NCBI RefSeq assembly: GCF_022678645.1
Contig: NZ_JALBWV010000060.1
Span: forward strand, 1 to 51,999
Length of the DNA: 51,999 bases
Source: Saccharopolyspora soli
Lineage (GTDB): Bacteria > Actinomycetota > Actinomycetes > Mycobacteriales > Pseudonocardiaceae
Direction: 5' to 3'
Under the pieces are notes generated by a model. It did no database searches, was not told where the DNA came from, and saw nothing but the letters and a program-made list of their open reading frames with translations. Every line of letters begins with the position of its first letter. Position 1 is the first letter of the stretch. The translations under genes were made by a program, and so were the position numbers. This document shows positions 1 through 8,803 of the stretch, one piece after another.

Positions 1-120
<120 letters not shown>

Positions 121-214
121 GCCGCGAAGGTGGTGACTATCTCCTCTAGCTGCGGATTCCGCGCGTGCGCGAGGGTCTTGGCTGTCGCCGCGCGAGGGCG
201 GGGGTGCAGGATTC

Positions 215-1099
215 ATGACCGTTGCGGGCACGAAACCGGTCGTCGTGGGCATCGATGGGTCCTCCTCGGCGGTCGATGCCGCGCGCTGGGCCGCCGTCGA
301 GGCACAGCGGCGGCGCACCTGGTTGCAGGTGGTCTTCTGCGACGCCTTCGCACTGGCGTACCTGCCGGACCTGCCGACGATGCCGCTTCCGGAGACCTAC
401 GCCAATGCCATGACGCGGCAGGCCCACCTGTGGCTGCACCGGGCCAGGGTCGAGGCGAGTGAGGCAGTTCCCGAGGTGGAGGTGCGGACCTTCGTGCGCA
501 CCGGCGGAGCCATCCCGGTGCTCGTCGACGAGTCGCGAAGCGCTCAGCTCGTGGTCGTCGGCAGTCGTGGGCTCGGCGGGTTCACCGGCCTGGTCGTGGG
601 ATCGGTCGCAGTCGGCCTGTGCGCGCACGGACATTGCTCGGTCGCGGTCGTGCGGCAGCCGCCGACGACCGCTGCCGACGCCCCTGTCGTCGTCGGCGTG
701 GCCGACCCAGCGCCCGAGGACACGGTGTTGCAGGCCGCGTTCGAGGAAGCCGTGACGCGCAGCGCCCCGCTTGAGGCCGTGCACGCCTGGTACGCGGTCG
801 GCACCGAGGAAGCCTGGTACAGCTTCCACAGCGAAGGCCGTGCCGCGGCGGTCCAACAAGAGGAGGAGCGCATCCTCGCTGAGACGCTGGCGAGCTGGAG
901 CGAGAAGTACCCGGGCGTCGAGGTGCGGCGGATCGTGGCGCGCGGCAAGCCAGCACGGGTCCTGCTCGACCACGCGCAGCACGCCCAGCTGGTGGTTGTG
1001 GGGTCCCGCGGTCGAGGTAGCCTCGCCGGGCTCCTGCTCGGCTCGACGAGCCAGCAGTTGGTGCACCACGCGCCTTGTCCGTTCATCGTGGCGCGCTGA
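215..1099 (+). CDS. Universal stress protein, two UspA domains
   Basis: The 294-residue product has two tandem UspA domains, the common size for mycobacterial and Pseudonocardiaceae tandem USPs. Each domain keeps the nucleotide-binding signature G-2x-G-9x-G(S/T): VVGSRGLGGFTGLVVGS in the first half and VVGSRGRGSLAGLLLGS near the C-terminus. The N-terminal VVVGIDGSSSA is the usual first strand and loop. Such proteins bind ATP in the cytoplasm and act in stress or dormancy physiology; the precise role here is unknown. It is the first of three USP genes in a row. The ATG start gives a normal N-terminus directly before the first strand. Family assignment is secure, function is not. Confidence 0.93.
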   Translation: MTVAGTKPVVVGIDGSSSAVDAARWAAVEAQRRRTWLQVVFCDAFALAYLPDLPTMPLPETYANAMTRQAHLWLHRARVEASEAVPEVEVRTFVRTGGAIPVLVDESRSAQLVVVGSRGLGGFTGLVVGSVAVGLCAHGHCSVAVVRQPPTTAADAPVVVGVADPAPEDTVLQAAFEEAVTRSAPLEAVHAWYAVGTEEAWYSFHSEGRAAAVQQEEERILAETLASWSEKYPGVEVRRIVARGKPARVLLDHAQHAQLVVVGSRGRGSLAGLLLGSTSQQLVHHAPCPFIVAR

Positions 1100-1364
1100 T
1101 CTCCCGCAGGCATGTCGCCGCTGCGTGACGGCGGGACCACCTCGGGGCACCGGTGACGAAGTGCCCTATCGGTTGCGGACTGGGGCAGCAACCTTGGAAC
1201 CGCGCGGATGGGCGTGACCCGGGTTCTCGGAGGACTGCTTGCTCGCCAGGACAGCCTCCGGGAGTCCGGAGCGCTGCTGAGGTTCCGCTACCCGAGCCGA
1301 TTCGCGCACCCTTCGACAGCCGTCATCCCGAAGTGGATCGCGACCGGAGTGCGGGGTGGGTTCC
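1100..1364. other. Intergenic region between USP genes 1 and 2
   Basis: I see no convincing gene in this 265-base gap. It contains one copy of a dispersed element (bases 1273-1293) that recurs in inverted orientation at 22206-22226. I looked for a DosR-type box, which would fit USP regulation, and found no good match. Confidence 0.5.
1273..1293 (+). repeat. Dispersed intergenic repeat, copy 1
   Basis: These 21 bases, beginning GCTGCTGAGGTTCC, are identical to the reverse complement of 22206-22226. Both copies lie between genes. Similarity seems to continue imperfectly on the side of the CCGGAG/CTCCGG sequence. This suggests a species-specific intergenic repeat family, but two copies are too few to define it. 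Confidence 0.55.
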
Positions 1365-1874
1365 ATGGCTCGCAGCGAGTTGCTCGTGGTGGGTGTGGAC
1401 GGATCCGAGGCCAGCGCGCGCGCACTCCGGTGGGCCTTGGACGAGGGTCGGCGGCGTGGCGCGCAGGTGCACGCGATCATGGCGTGGAAATCGCACGCGG
1501 TACTGGGCGGACCGGCTCCGGTGTTGCTGCGGCCAGAACTGGCTCCGCACCACCTGCGGGAGCAACACTGGCAGGACCTGAACCGGGTGGTGCGCAGCTG
1601 CCTGGGCGGGGCGTCGACACCGGAAGTGCACGCCGAACTCGTCGAGGGCGAGGCCGCCGAGGTGCTGACGGACAGATCGGCGGGGGCGGCCATGCTGGTG
1701 CTGGGCAACCGGGGGCACGGCCGCGTCGCCGACGCGGTTCAGGCCAGCACGGCATTGCGGTGCATCCACCGGGCGCGATCCCCGGTGCTGGTCGTGCCGA
1801 GTGGCATGGCGCGTGCGGGAACTGGAGCGGCCGAACCGGACGAGGTGGCCGCCATCGACCCGGTGCTGGGTTGA
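1365..1874 (+). CDS. Universal stress protein, single UspA domain
   Basis: The 169-residue product has one UspA domain: an N-terminal LLVVGVDGSEASARALRWAL strand-loop-helix and a C-terminal nucleotide-binding region, LVLGNRGHGRVADAVQAST. The last glycine of the G-2x-G-9x-G(S/T) motif is replaced by Ala, so ATP binding may be weakened. ATG at 1365 follows a GGGGTGGG ribosome-binding sequence; an in-frame GTG at 1356 overlaps that sequence and is less likely. It lies between two double-domain USP genes on the same strand and is probably co-regulated with them. About 25 residues beyond the domain are Pro/Glu/Ala-rich and have no evident role. Confidence 0.85.
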   Translation: MARSELLVVGVDGSEASARALRWALDEGRRRGAQVHAIMAWKSHAVLGGPAPVLLRPELAPHHLREQHWQDLNRVVRSCLGGASTPEVHAELVEGEAAEVLTDRSAGAAMLVLGNRGHGRVADAVQASTALRCIHRARSPVLVVPSGMARAGTGAAEPDEVAAIDPVLG

Positions 1875-1932
1875 CGTCGACCGGCGCCGGGCTCATCGCA
1901 TCAGGAAAGTCGTTTGGCAGGGGGCGATTGGG

Positions 1933-2820
1933 ATGCCGGAAGCAGGCCGCAAGGCGATCGTGGCGGGGTTCGATCTCTCGGAGTCCTCCCGGCGGGCTGT
2001 CAGGTGGGCGGCGCGCGAGGCGTCCGCTCGCCGTCGGCCGCTGGTGCTGGTGCACGTGCTCGCCTGGCCGTTCGAAGAGCGCACTTCGGTCCGGGTACCG
2101 GGGGAGGCCGATCTGCGGGAGCCGCTTCAGCAGGCCCTGCGGCGCGAACTCGGCGTGTTGGAGACGAGCTGTCGGGAGATCGATCCAGCGCTCGAGGTGC
2201 GCAGCGATCTGCCGTACGGCGACCCGGCCGAGGTGCTCGGCGAGCAGGCCGCGGAAGCCGAACTGCTGGTGCTGGGTGGGCCGCGGATCGAGGAGGAACT
2301 CGGGGTGCTGGGCTCGACCTCGGCGGAACTGCTCTCGCGCCGGATGGGTGCGCCGGTCGTCGTGGTCCGCGGTAACCGCGAGCAGCCTGACTCGGGGCCA
2401 GTCGTGGTGGGCGTCGACGGTTCATCGACCAGCAGGCTCGCGATCGGCTTCGGCTACGACTTCGCGTCCCGCCACCGCCGCGAACTCGTGGCCGTGCACG
2501 CCTGGAGCGATCTGCCGTTGGATCCGTTCTCGCGGGTGCAGCAGTGGGAGCTGCCCTGGAGCGAGGTGCGCGACGACGCGCTGGAAGTGCTCGCCGAATC
2601 CCTGGCCGGATGGGGTGAGAAGTATCCGGACGTGGCAGTCCGGCGGGCGGTCACCCCGGAAAAGCCTTCCCAAGCCCTGCTCCGGGAAGCGCAGGAGGCG
2701 AGTCTGCTGGTCGTGGGCAGCCACGGTCGAGGTCGCATCCGACGCGCGCTGCTCGGTTCGGTCAGCCACGCCGTGGTCAACCGCGCACCCTGCCCGGTCG
2801 CGGTGCTCCGGGCGGGCTGA
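1933..2820 (+). CDS. Universal stress protein, two UspA domains
   Basis: The 295-residue product has two UspA domains. The second keeps a full nucleotide-binding motif (VVGSHGRGRIRRALLGS). The first is degenerate (LVLGGPRIEEELGVLGS): the first Gly pair is displaced and acidic residues fill the loop. This suggests one binding-competent and one degenerate half. The reading frame is open upstream to 1801, but ATG 1933 begins exactly at the typical USP N-terminus (KAIVAGFDLSESS). It ends 26 bases from the convergent end of the PEP carboxykinase gene. The three USPs are divergent in sequence, so they are old paralogues and not a recent duplication. Confidence 0.9.
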   Translation: MPEAGRKAIVAGFDLSESSRRAVRWAAREASARRRPLVLVHVLAWPFEERTSVRVPGEADLREPLQQALRRELGVLETSCREIDPALEVRSDLPYGDPAEVLGEQAAEAELLVLGGPRIEEELGVLGSTSAELLSRRMGAPVVVVRGNREQPDSGPVVVGVDGSSTSRLAIGFGYDFASRHRRELVAVHAWSDLPLDPFSRVQQWELPWSEVRDDALEVLAESLAGWGEKYPDVAVRRAVTPEKPSQALLREAQEASLLVVGSHGRGRIRRALLGSVSHAVVNRAPCPVAVLRAG

Positions 2821-2846
2821 CCTCGACTGGCCATTGTGGACTGTCG

Positions 2847-4673
2847 TCAGGTGCCGCTGAGCCGGTGCCGCAGTCCGGCCAGCTCGTCCCGCAGCGCGGC
2901 GGGCAGCTTGTCGCCCACCTTGGCGAACCACTCCTCGATCAGCGGCAGCTCCGCCCGCCACTCGTCGGGGTCGACCGCGAGCGCGGCGGCGACCTCGGCG
3001 GGATCGATCCCGCCGAGGTCGAGGTCACTGGCCGCGGGCACGAGCCCGATGGGCGTGTCGGTGGCGTCGGCGGTGCCTTCGATGCGGCCGACGACCCATT
3101 TGAGGACGCGGGAGTTCTCCCGGAATCCGGGCCACAGGAAGCGCCGGTCCGCGCCCCGGCGGAACCAGTTGACGTGGAAGATCCTCGGCAGCTTGGCGGC
3201 GTCGGCGAGCTTGCCGATGGCGAGCCAGTGCCCGAAGTAGTCACCGACGTGGTAGCCCATGAACGGCAGCATCGCCATCGGGTCCCGGCGGAGGACGCCG
3301 ACCTGGCCGGTGGCCGCGGCGGTGGTCTCCGAGGAGAGCGTGGCACCCATGAACACGCCGTGCTGCCAGTCCCGGGATTCGGTGACCAGCGGGACGGTGG
3401 TGGCGCGTCGGCCGCCGAAGAGGATCGCGGAGATCGGCACGCCCTCGGGGTCGTTCCACTCCGGCGCGATGATCGGGCACTGCTCGATGGGCGTGCAGAA
3501 CCGGGAGTTGGGGTGGGCGGCGGGCTCGTCGCTGCCCGGCGTCCAGTCGCGGCCCTTCCAATCGGTCAGGTGTGCCGGGGGCTGTTGGGTCATGCCCTCC
3601 CACCAGACGTCGCCGTCGTCGGTGAGGGCGACGTTGGTGAAGATGGTGTTGCCCTGCTCTATGGTGCGCATCGCGACCGGATTGGTGTGGTAGCCGGTCC
3701 CCGGAGCCACGCCGAAGAACCCGAACTCCGGGTTGACCGCGCGAAGCCGACCGTCGTCGCCGAAGCGCATCCAGGCGATGTCGTCACCGAGCGTTTCGGC
3801 CCGCCAGCCGGGCACGGTGGGTTGCAGCATCGCCAGGTTGGTCTTGCCGCAGGCGCTGGGGAAGGCGGCGGCGATGTAGTGGACCGAGTGCTGCGGCGAG
3901 GTGAGCTTGAGGATGAGCATGTGCTCGGCCAGCCAGCCCTCGTCGCGGGCCATGGCCGAAGCGATCCGCAGCGCGTAGCACTTCTTGCCGAGCAGCGAGT
4001 TGCCGCCGTATCCCGAGCCGTAGCTCCAGATGCCGCGTTCCTCCGGGAAGTGCGTGATGTACTTCGTCGAATTGCACGGCCACGGCACGTCCGGCTCGCC
4101 GGGCTTGCGCGGAGCCCCGACGGAATGCAGGGCTTTGACGAACTCGCGTTCGCCGCCGTCCGGGTCGATGAACTTCGCCAGTGCGCGGCCGCCCATCCTG
4201 GTCATCACCCGCATCGAGAGCACCACGTAGGCGGAGTCGGTGATCTCCACGCCCAGCTTCGGACTGCTGCTCTCCAGCGGACCCATGCAGAACGGGACGA
4301 CGTACATGGTGCGCCCGGCCATGCTGCCCCGGTAGTGCTCGGTCATGACGGCTTTCATCTCGGCCGGGTCCATCCAGTTGTTGGTGGGTCCGGCGTCTTC
4401 CTCGCGCCGCGAGCAGATGAAGGTGCGGCCCTCGACGCGGGCGACGTCGCTGGGATCGGAGGCCGCCCAGAACGAATTCGGTTTCCCCGACAGGCGCACC
4501 AGGGTGCCCGCCGCGACGAGTTCGGTGGTCAGCCGTCGCCATTCCGCGTCGCTGCCGTCGCACCACACCACCTGCTGCGGGGTGGTGAGCTCGGCGACCT
4601 TCCGAACCCATTCCACGAGGGCCTGGTGGGTGGTGGGCGCCTGGTCCAAGCCGGGGATCGCAGTGGTGGTCAT
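2847..4673 (-). CDS. pckG: Phosphoenolpyruvate carboxykinase (GTP)
   Basis: The 608-residue product is the usual length for the GTP-dependent enzyme that interconverts oxaloacetate and PEP at the start of gluconeogenesis. The P-loop with the reactive cysteine is present (AAAFPSACGKTNLAML). So are the GTP-type substrate regions: FICSRREEDAGPTNNW near residue 86, GSGYGGNSLLGKKC, and NWFRRGADRRFLWPGF in the C-terminal part. The start is ATG with GGAGG about 10 bases upstream. It is transcribed toward the USP genes and appears monocistronic. Its presence near a respiratory-type complex and an alkane-oxidation locus fits growth on non-sugar carbon, but that link is only contextual. Confidence 0.97.
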   Translation of the reverse strand: MTTTAIPGLDQAPTTHQALVEWVRKVAELTTPQQVVWCDGSDAEWRRLTTELVAAGTLVRLSGKPNSFWAASDPSDVARVEGRTFICSRREEDAGPTNNWMDPAEMKAVMTEHYRGSMAGRTMYVVPFCMGPLESSSPKLGVEITDSAYVVLSMRVMTRMGGRALAKFIDPDGGEREFVKALHSVGAPRKPGEPDVPWPCNSTKYITHFPEERGIWSYGSGYGGNSLLGKKCYALRIASAMARDEGWLAEHMLILKLTSPQHSVHYIAAAFPSACGKTNLAMLQPTVPGWRAETLGDDIAWMRFGDDGRLRAVNPEFGFFGVAPGTGYHTNPVAMRTIEQGNTIFTNVALTDDGDVWWEGMTQQPPAHLTDWKGRDWTPGSDEPAAHPNSRFCTPIEQCPIIAPEWNDPEGVPISAILFGGRRATTVPLVTESRDWQHGVFMGATLSSETTAAATGQVGVLRRDPMAMLPFMGYHVGDYFGHWLAIGKLADAAKLPRIFHVNWFRRGADRRFLWPGFRENSRVLKWVVGRIEGTADATDTPIGLVPAASDLDLGGIDPAEVAAALAVDPDEWRAELPLIEEWFAKVGDKLPAALRDELAGLRHRLSGT

Positions 4674-5152
4674 GGCTGGTCCGCCTCCAGTTCCGCCGCT
4701 CCGCGTTTTGCAGTTGTGGTTACGTCCAGCCCAATCTTCCGTTTTGTGGTTTCTCGTGGCTGGTTTGCGTCACGTTCCCCTGGGGTGCGGTTCGGGAGGA
4801 CTGCGGTTGGCGCAGGGGGTGTCATGGCTTCTCTCCTCGCAGCAAGTGGCGGATCGCGTCGATGTCGTGCTGCGCGGTTAGGTCGAGGAGGATCCGCAGC
4901 CGCGCGCGTGCAACTGGACCTGGCGCCCGACCCGTCGAGCCCCGTTCATCGCCCCCCTGGACCTCGCCCACCCGACGTCGTGAGATCGCCCTGAATTCGC
5001 CAGTCATCCCGACAGCCAGCAGCCCCGTTGACCGCGGAACGAACTACATCATCTGCACATTTAAGGAATTTCGCAACTGCTTGATCTTGTCACGCGCCGG
5101 TCGTCGCGCTCGATTCGCGCACCTTATATCGGAAGTCGGGGTGCGGATGCGA
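4674..5152. other. Intergenic region between pckG and the hydrogenase-like operon
   Basis: This 479-base gap holds the promoter side of pckG (minus strand) and the end of the hyc-like operon. Around 5040-5090 the sequence is noticeably AT-richer than its surroundings. It includes GCAACTGCT at 5073-5081, whose reverse complement matches one arm and flank of the palindrome upstream of the ArsR gene at 12.8 kb. A 61-codon minus-strand ORF (4822-5007) is the only plausible coding candidate. Confidence 0.5.
4822..5007 (-). CDS. Possible 61-residue hypothetical protein
   Basis: This is an ATG-started small ORF with a basic N-terminal half and a helix-like C-terminus (DLTAQHDIDAIRHLLRG). There is no strong ribosome-binding site (only TCGGG just before ATG) and I recognise no family. 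In its favour, an AT-rich stretch with an ArsR-operator-like half-site lies about 65 bases upstream, and it follows the hyc-like operon on the same strand. It may well be spurious. Confidence 0.2.
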   Translation of the reverse strand: MTGEFRAISRRRVGEVQGGDERGSTGRAPGPVARARLRILLDLTAQHDIDAIRHLLRGEKP

Positions 5153-6661
5153 CTACAGGTCGTTCCCGGCATAGGAGAGGTTGAAACTCTTGTTGGTCAG
5201 CGGGAAGTCCGGGACGATCGTGTCGGTTAGCGCCACGGGCAGCGCGGGCCAGTTGAAGAAGCTGGGGTCGACGATCTTCGCGCGGGTAAGCGTGCCGTCC
5301 GGGGCGAGTTCGACGCGGTGCACGATGGTGCCGCGCCAGCCCTCGACGATGCCCACGCCGGAGCGGGCCGTGCGGCCCTCGGGCAACGCCGGAACCTGCG
5401 CCGGGCCGCCGAGCGCGCCCAGCTGGCTGGCGATCTGCTCGATGGATGCGTTGATCTCTTCGGCGCGGACCACGAATCGGGAGAGCACGTCACCGTCGGT
5501 GCGGGTGTGCTGGGTGCGGGCCGGGGTGTCGGGCAACGCCGGGTGGTCGTGCCTGGCGTCCACCGGGTGTCCGCTGGCGCGTGCCACGTAACCGAGGGTG
5601 CCGAGGTCGACCGCCTGCTGGGCGGTGAGGATCGCGGTGCCCGCGAAGCGGTCGAGGACCACGGTGTGGCCCAGCGCGAGATCCACGATCTCGGCGATGT
5701 CGCGGCCGAGGGCGGCCAGCCGGTCCGTGTCGGGGAGGGCTGCCACGGTGACCCCGCCGGGCACGATGGCGCCGCGGAGCAGCCGGTGGCCGGTGACGTG
5801 GTCGTTGATGCGCAGGAGTTGTTCGCGGACGCGCTGGGCGTGGGTGTTGAGGATGCTGTGGCCGACGTCGTTGCACAGTGCGCCGATGTCGGTGGTGTGG
5901 TTGTAGATCCGCTCCAGTTCCAGCAGAACCGCGCGGATGCGCTGCGCGTCGGACGGCACGGTCAGGTCGAGGGCGTCTTCAACGGCCAGGCAGAAGGCCA
6001 GGGTGTGCCCCACGGAGGTGTCGCCGCTGACGCGTTCGGCGAGTTCGATCCCCTGGTGGGGGCGGTGCCCCTGGAACAGCTTCTCTAGTCCTTTGTGGAC
6101 GAACCAGAGGCGGGCCTTGAGGTTGAGGATGGTCTCGCCGACCACCGAGAAGCGGAAGTGGCCGGGCTCGATCATCCCGGCGTGCACCGGGCCGACCGGG
6201 ATCTCGTAAACCCCAGGACCTTCGACGGTGCGGAACGGGTACGGCCCAGCGACGTCGCCGAACTCCGGCGGCGCACCGGCATCCGAGCGCATCGGGTACC
6301 AGCCCTGCGGCCAGTGGAAGTGGCGGACCAGGCGGCGGGGCAGCGGGTGGTCGGCGGGCACGATGCCGAACAGGTCGCGCATCTCCCGCTCGAACCGCCC
6401 GGCCGGGAACGACAGCGCGGCCAGGCTCGGCACCTCCGGCGCGTCGCGGTGCAGCGGCACCCGCAGCTCAACGCGGCGGTCCGGGGCTCCGGCGGTGAAC
6501 AGGTAGACCGCGCGCAGCCGATCGCCGTCGTCGTGACCAGCGATCATCGCCACCCGGAACCCGTCGCGCAGCAGCGCTGCCGCCTGGTCGGGCAACTGGT
6601 CGGGGGTGATGGTCCAGGCGGTGCGGCGCGCACCGACCGGTTCGCCGGGAGAACTGGTCAT
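5153..6661 (-). CDS. hycE: Hydrogenase large-subunit-like (NuoC/NuoD fusion) lacking NiFe ligands
   Basis: The 502-residue product fuses an N-terminal 30-kDa complex-I-like domain (NuoC; FEREMRDLFGI at about 90-100) to a NiFe hydrogenase large-subunit/NuoD-like domain, as in formate hydrogenlyase HycE and M. tuberculosis Rv0087. Active hydrogenases bind NiFe with RxCGxC and DPCxxC. Here the first site reads RVSGDTSVGH (residues 210-219) and the C-terminus ends in NKSFNLSYAGNDL; neither has cysteine. The protein therefore cannot bind a NiFe centre and is not a hydrogenase in the usual sense. The ATG start at 6661 overlaps the upstream stop as ATGA. It is the last gene of the operon. The symbol follows the Rv0087 annotation and does not imply activity. 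Confidence 0.9.
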   Translation of the reverse strand: MTSSPGEPVGARRTAWTITPDQLPDQAAALLRDGFRVAMIAGHDDGDRLRAVYLFTAGAPDRRVELRVPLHRDAPEVPSLAALSFPAGRFEREMRDLFGIVPADHPLPRRLVRHFHWPQGWYPMRSDAGAPPEFGDVAGPYPFRTVEGPGVYEIPVGPVHAGMIEPGHFRFSVVGETILNLKARLWFVHKGLEKLFQGHRPHQGIELAERVSGDTSVGHTLAFCLAVEDALDLTVPSDAQRIRAVLLELERIYNHTTDIGALCNDVGHSILNTHAQRVREQLLRINDHVTGHRLLRGAIVPGGVTVAALPDTDRLAALGRDIAEIVDLALGHTVVLDRFAGTAILTAQQAVDLGTLGYVARASGHPVDARHDHPALPDTPARTQHTRTDGDVLSRFVVRAEEINASIEQIASQLGALGGPAQVPALPEGRTARSGVGIVEGWRGTIVHRVELAPDGTLTRAKIVDPSFFNWPALPVALTDTIVPDFPLTNKSFNLSYAGNDL

Positions 6662-8127
6662 CGGGCTCCTCCCACGATTTCGGCGGCCTGGTGCAGCAAG
6701 CTGGACAGCGGACCGGTGGTGACGCCGAGCGCCGCGCAGGCCAGCAGCCCGCCGACGAGCGCGACCGCGAGCGGTGCGGGCAGGCGGCGCGGCGCGGTGG
6801 CTGCACCGGGTCCCTCCGGTGCGGGGCCGAGCAACATCCGGCTGGTGTGGCCGATCAGCGCGGCAGCGATCACCAGGACCAGGAGCAGCGCGGTCGCGGT
6901 GGGCCAACCGAGACCACCGGCGAAGCCAGCTCGGGCGATGCCGAGTTCACTGGCGAACAGGCTGAACGGCGGCAACCCGATCAGCGCCAGCACCCCCAGC
7001 CCCAGGCACCAGGCCAGCACGGGGTGGCGGGCCGCGAGCCCGCGGACTTCGTCGATCCGGCTGGTGCCGGTGAGTTGTAGGAGCCGTCCGGCGCCGAGGA
7101 ACAGGACTCCTTTGGCCAAGCCGTGCCCGAGGACGTGCAGCAAAGCGGCGGCCAGCGCGAACGGGGTGCCGATGGCCGCGCCGAGGGCGACCAGGCTCAG
7201 GTGTTCGATGCTGGAGTACGCCAGCATTCGCTTGTAGTCGCGTTGCGCCAGCAGCAGTGATGCGGCCACCAGAAGGGAGGCCAGCGCCATGCCCACCAGC
7301 AGTGCGCGGGTGAAGCCGATGCCCAGCGCGGCGTCGGCGATGACCTTGACGCGCAGGATCGCGTAGCAGGCGACGGACAGCAGCACTCCGGACATCAGCG
7401 CGGACACCGGCGCCGGAGCCTGGCTGTGCGCGTCCGGCAGCCAGGCGTGCAGCGGGGCGAGCCCCGCCTTGGTGCCGAAGCCGATGATCAGCAGCACGAC
7501 GGCGATGCGGGTGACCCCTTGGTCGAGACCGGTCGCGTGCGCGGTGAGTTCGGCCAACTCCAATCCCGCGTCGCCAGGGGCGTGCGCGGCGGCGTAGTTG
7601 AGCAGGAAGGTGCCCAGCAGTGCCAGGGCGATACCGGCCGAACAGATCACCACGTACTTCCAGGCGGCCTCGACGGCCGCGCGGGTTCGGCGCTGGCCGA
7701 CCAGGAACGCGGTGACGATGGTGGTGGCCTCGACCGCGACCCACAGCACGCCCAGGTTGGCGGCCAACACCGCGAGTGCCATCGCTGCCAAGAACAGTTG
7801 CACCAGCACGCTGTGCCGCGTCGCGGTGCGCGTTGTGGCCCGCCCAGCGGTGATCTCACCGTGCAGGTAGCTGGGGGTGGCCACAGTCGACAGCAGGCCG
7901 ACAGCACCGATCACGATGAGCATGAACGTCGACAACGCGTCCACCCGCAGCAGCCCGCCGAGCGCGATGGACGGGTCGGCGCGGATCATCGCGATGGCGG
8001 CGGCCAGCATCAGCACGGCGCTGGCGGTGCTGATCCAGGCGGTTGCACGCCGCCATCCCAACGCCACGTAAGCGAGTGCCCCGAGCAATGGCACCGCCAC
8101 CGGCACGGACATCAACAAGCTGGTCAT
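6658..8127 (-). CDS. hycQ: Complex-I-antiporter-like membrane subunit (HycQ/HyfF type)
   Basis: The 489-residue protein has many transmembrane helices and belongs to the NuoN/NuoM/HyfF antiporter-like family. Residues tied to proton translocation in that family are visible: Glu in LWVAVEATTI on helix 5, Lys in GFGTKAGLAPLHAWLPDAH on helix 7, His/Lys in HVLGHGLAKGVLFLGAG, and the GLPPFSLFASE segment near helix 12. It probably forms one ion-translocating module of the membrane arm. Its start overlaps the preceding stop (TGATG) and its stop overlaps the hycE-like start (ATGA), so the genes are translationally coupled. The corresponding M. tuberculosis gene is Rv0086. Confidence 0.9.
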   Translation of the reverse strand: MTSLLMSVPVAVPLLGALAYVALGWRRATAWISTASAVLMLAAAIAMIRADPSIALGGLLRVDALSTFMLIVIGAVGLLSTVATPSYLHGEITAGRATTRTATRHSVLVQLFLAAMALAVLAANLGVLWVAVEATTIVTAFLVGQRRTRAAVEAAWKYVVICSAGIALALLGTFLLNYAAAHAPGDAGLELAELTAHATGLDQGVTRIAVVLLIIGFGTKAGLAPLHAWLPDAHSQAPAPVSALMSGVLLSVACYAILRVKVIADAALGIGFTRALLVGMALASLLVAASLLLAQRDYKRMLAYSSIEHLSLVALGAAIGTPFALAAALLHVLGHGLAKGVLFLGAGRLLQLTGTSRIDEVRGLAARHPVLAWCLGLGVLALIGLPPFSLFASELGIARAGFAGGLGWPTATALLLVLVIAAALIGHTSRMLLGPAPEGPGAATAPRRLPAPLAVALVGGLLACAALGVTTGPLSSLLHQAAEIVGGAR

Positions 8128-8789
8128 CAGTCGCGCAACTCCCGCAGCTCGTCCAGATCGGTATCGCCGAACGCCTCGCGCATCCGGGTGGTGAGGATCT
8201 GCAGCACCAGCACCACGAACAGCACGTCCAGCGACACCCCGAGTTCGACGATCGGCCCCGCCCCGGCCGTGGTGAGGAATCCGATCGCGGTGATGCCGTT
8301 GTCCAGCAACAGGAATCCGATGAGCTGCGACAGGGCCAGTCGCCGTGTCACGAGCACGAAGAACCCGATCAGCACCACGGCCATCGCGACCGGGATCGCT
8401 TCGGCGGCAGGTGACGGCGCCAACTCGACCAGCGGTCGCGACACCGCGTACGCCAGCAGCGTCAGCACGGCTGCGGCCAGGAGCGAGGCGGCGACATTGA
8501 CCAGCGGCCGGGTTTCCCGCCGCTGCGGACCGGCACCGGCCAACGCCCGCCTCAGCAGGTGCGGCAGCACGCCAGCCCGAAGCACCAGCACACCAGCGGC
8601 AACGACACCCAACTCCCAGGAGTTCTCCTCGGCGGCCAGGAGTGCGACGAGCGCGGCCAACGCGACGCCTTGCAACGCGAAGTTCCTGATCACGATGGCC
8701 AGTTCGCGCCGCCACAGCACGAGGACCGCGGTGAGCAGCAGGGCACCAACGGCCAGATCCAGCAGTTGCCCGTACAGCGTCTCGTCCAT
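8127..8789 (-). CDS. hycP: Small membrane subunit (HyfE/HycP type)
   Basis: The 220-residue protein has about six hydrophobic helices and resembles HyfE/HycP, which carries a NuoK-like core. The C-terminal region, with LLLDNGITAIGFLTTAG and a hydrophobic helix with LFVVLVLQILTTRM, fits that family. ATG at 8789 has a GAGGAGAGAG ribosome-binding sequence; the reading frame stays open far upstream but that part is the shadow of the HycD gene. It sits 14 bases after the hycD-like gene and overlaps the hycQ-like start by one base. The equivalent gene in M. tuberculosis is Rv0085. Confidence 0.85.
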   Translation of the reverse strand: MDETLYGQLLDLAVGALLLTAVLVLWRRELAIVIRNFALQGVALAALVALLAAEENSWELGVVAAGVLVLRAGVLPHLLRRALAGAGPQRRETRPLVNVAASLLAAAVLTLLAYAVSRPLVELAPSPAAEAIPVAMAVVLIGFFVLVTRRLALSQLIGFLLLDNGITAIGFLTTAGAGPIVELGVSLDVLFVVLVLQILTTRMREAFGDTDLDELRELRD

Positions 8790-8803
8790 CCGCTTCTCTC
8801 TCC

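Noticed and set aside
1100..1364. A DosR box upstream of the USP genes
   Set aside because: I looked for the GGGAC...GTCCC-type dyad and found only poor partial matches.
1208..2860. A 550-codon plus-strand frame across USP genes 2 and 3
   Set aside because: It overlaps two USP genes with clear UspA domains in other frames and is Gly/Arg/Ser-rich noise.
2865..4994. A 709-codon plus-strand open frame opposite pckG
   Set aside because: It is a GC-bias shadow: the opposite strand encodes a full, motif-complete PEP carboxykinase, while this frame is Gly/Arg/Val/His-rich with no family pattern.
5153..6661. Reading the hycE-like gene as an active formate hydrogenlyase/hydrogenase subunit
   Set aside because: Neither NiFe-ligand cysteine pair is present, so the usual hydrogenase annotation would be misleading.
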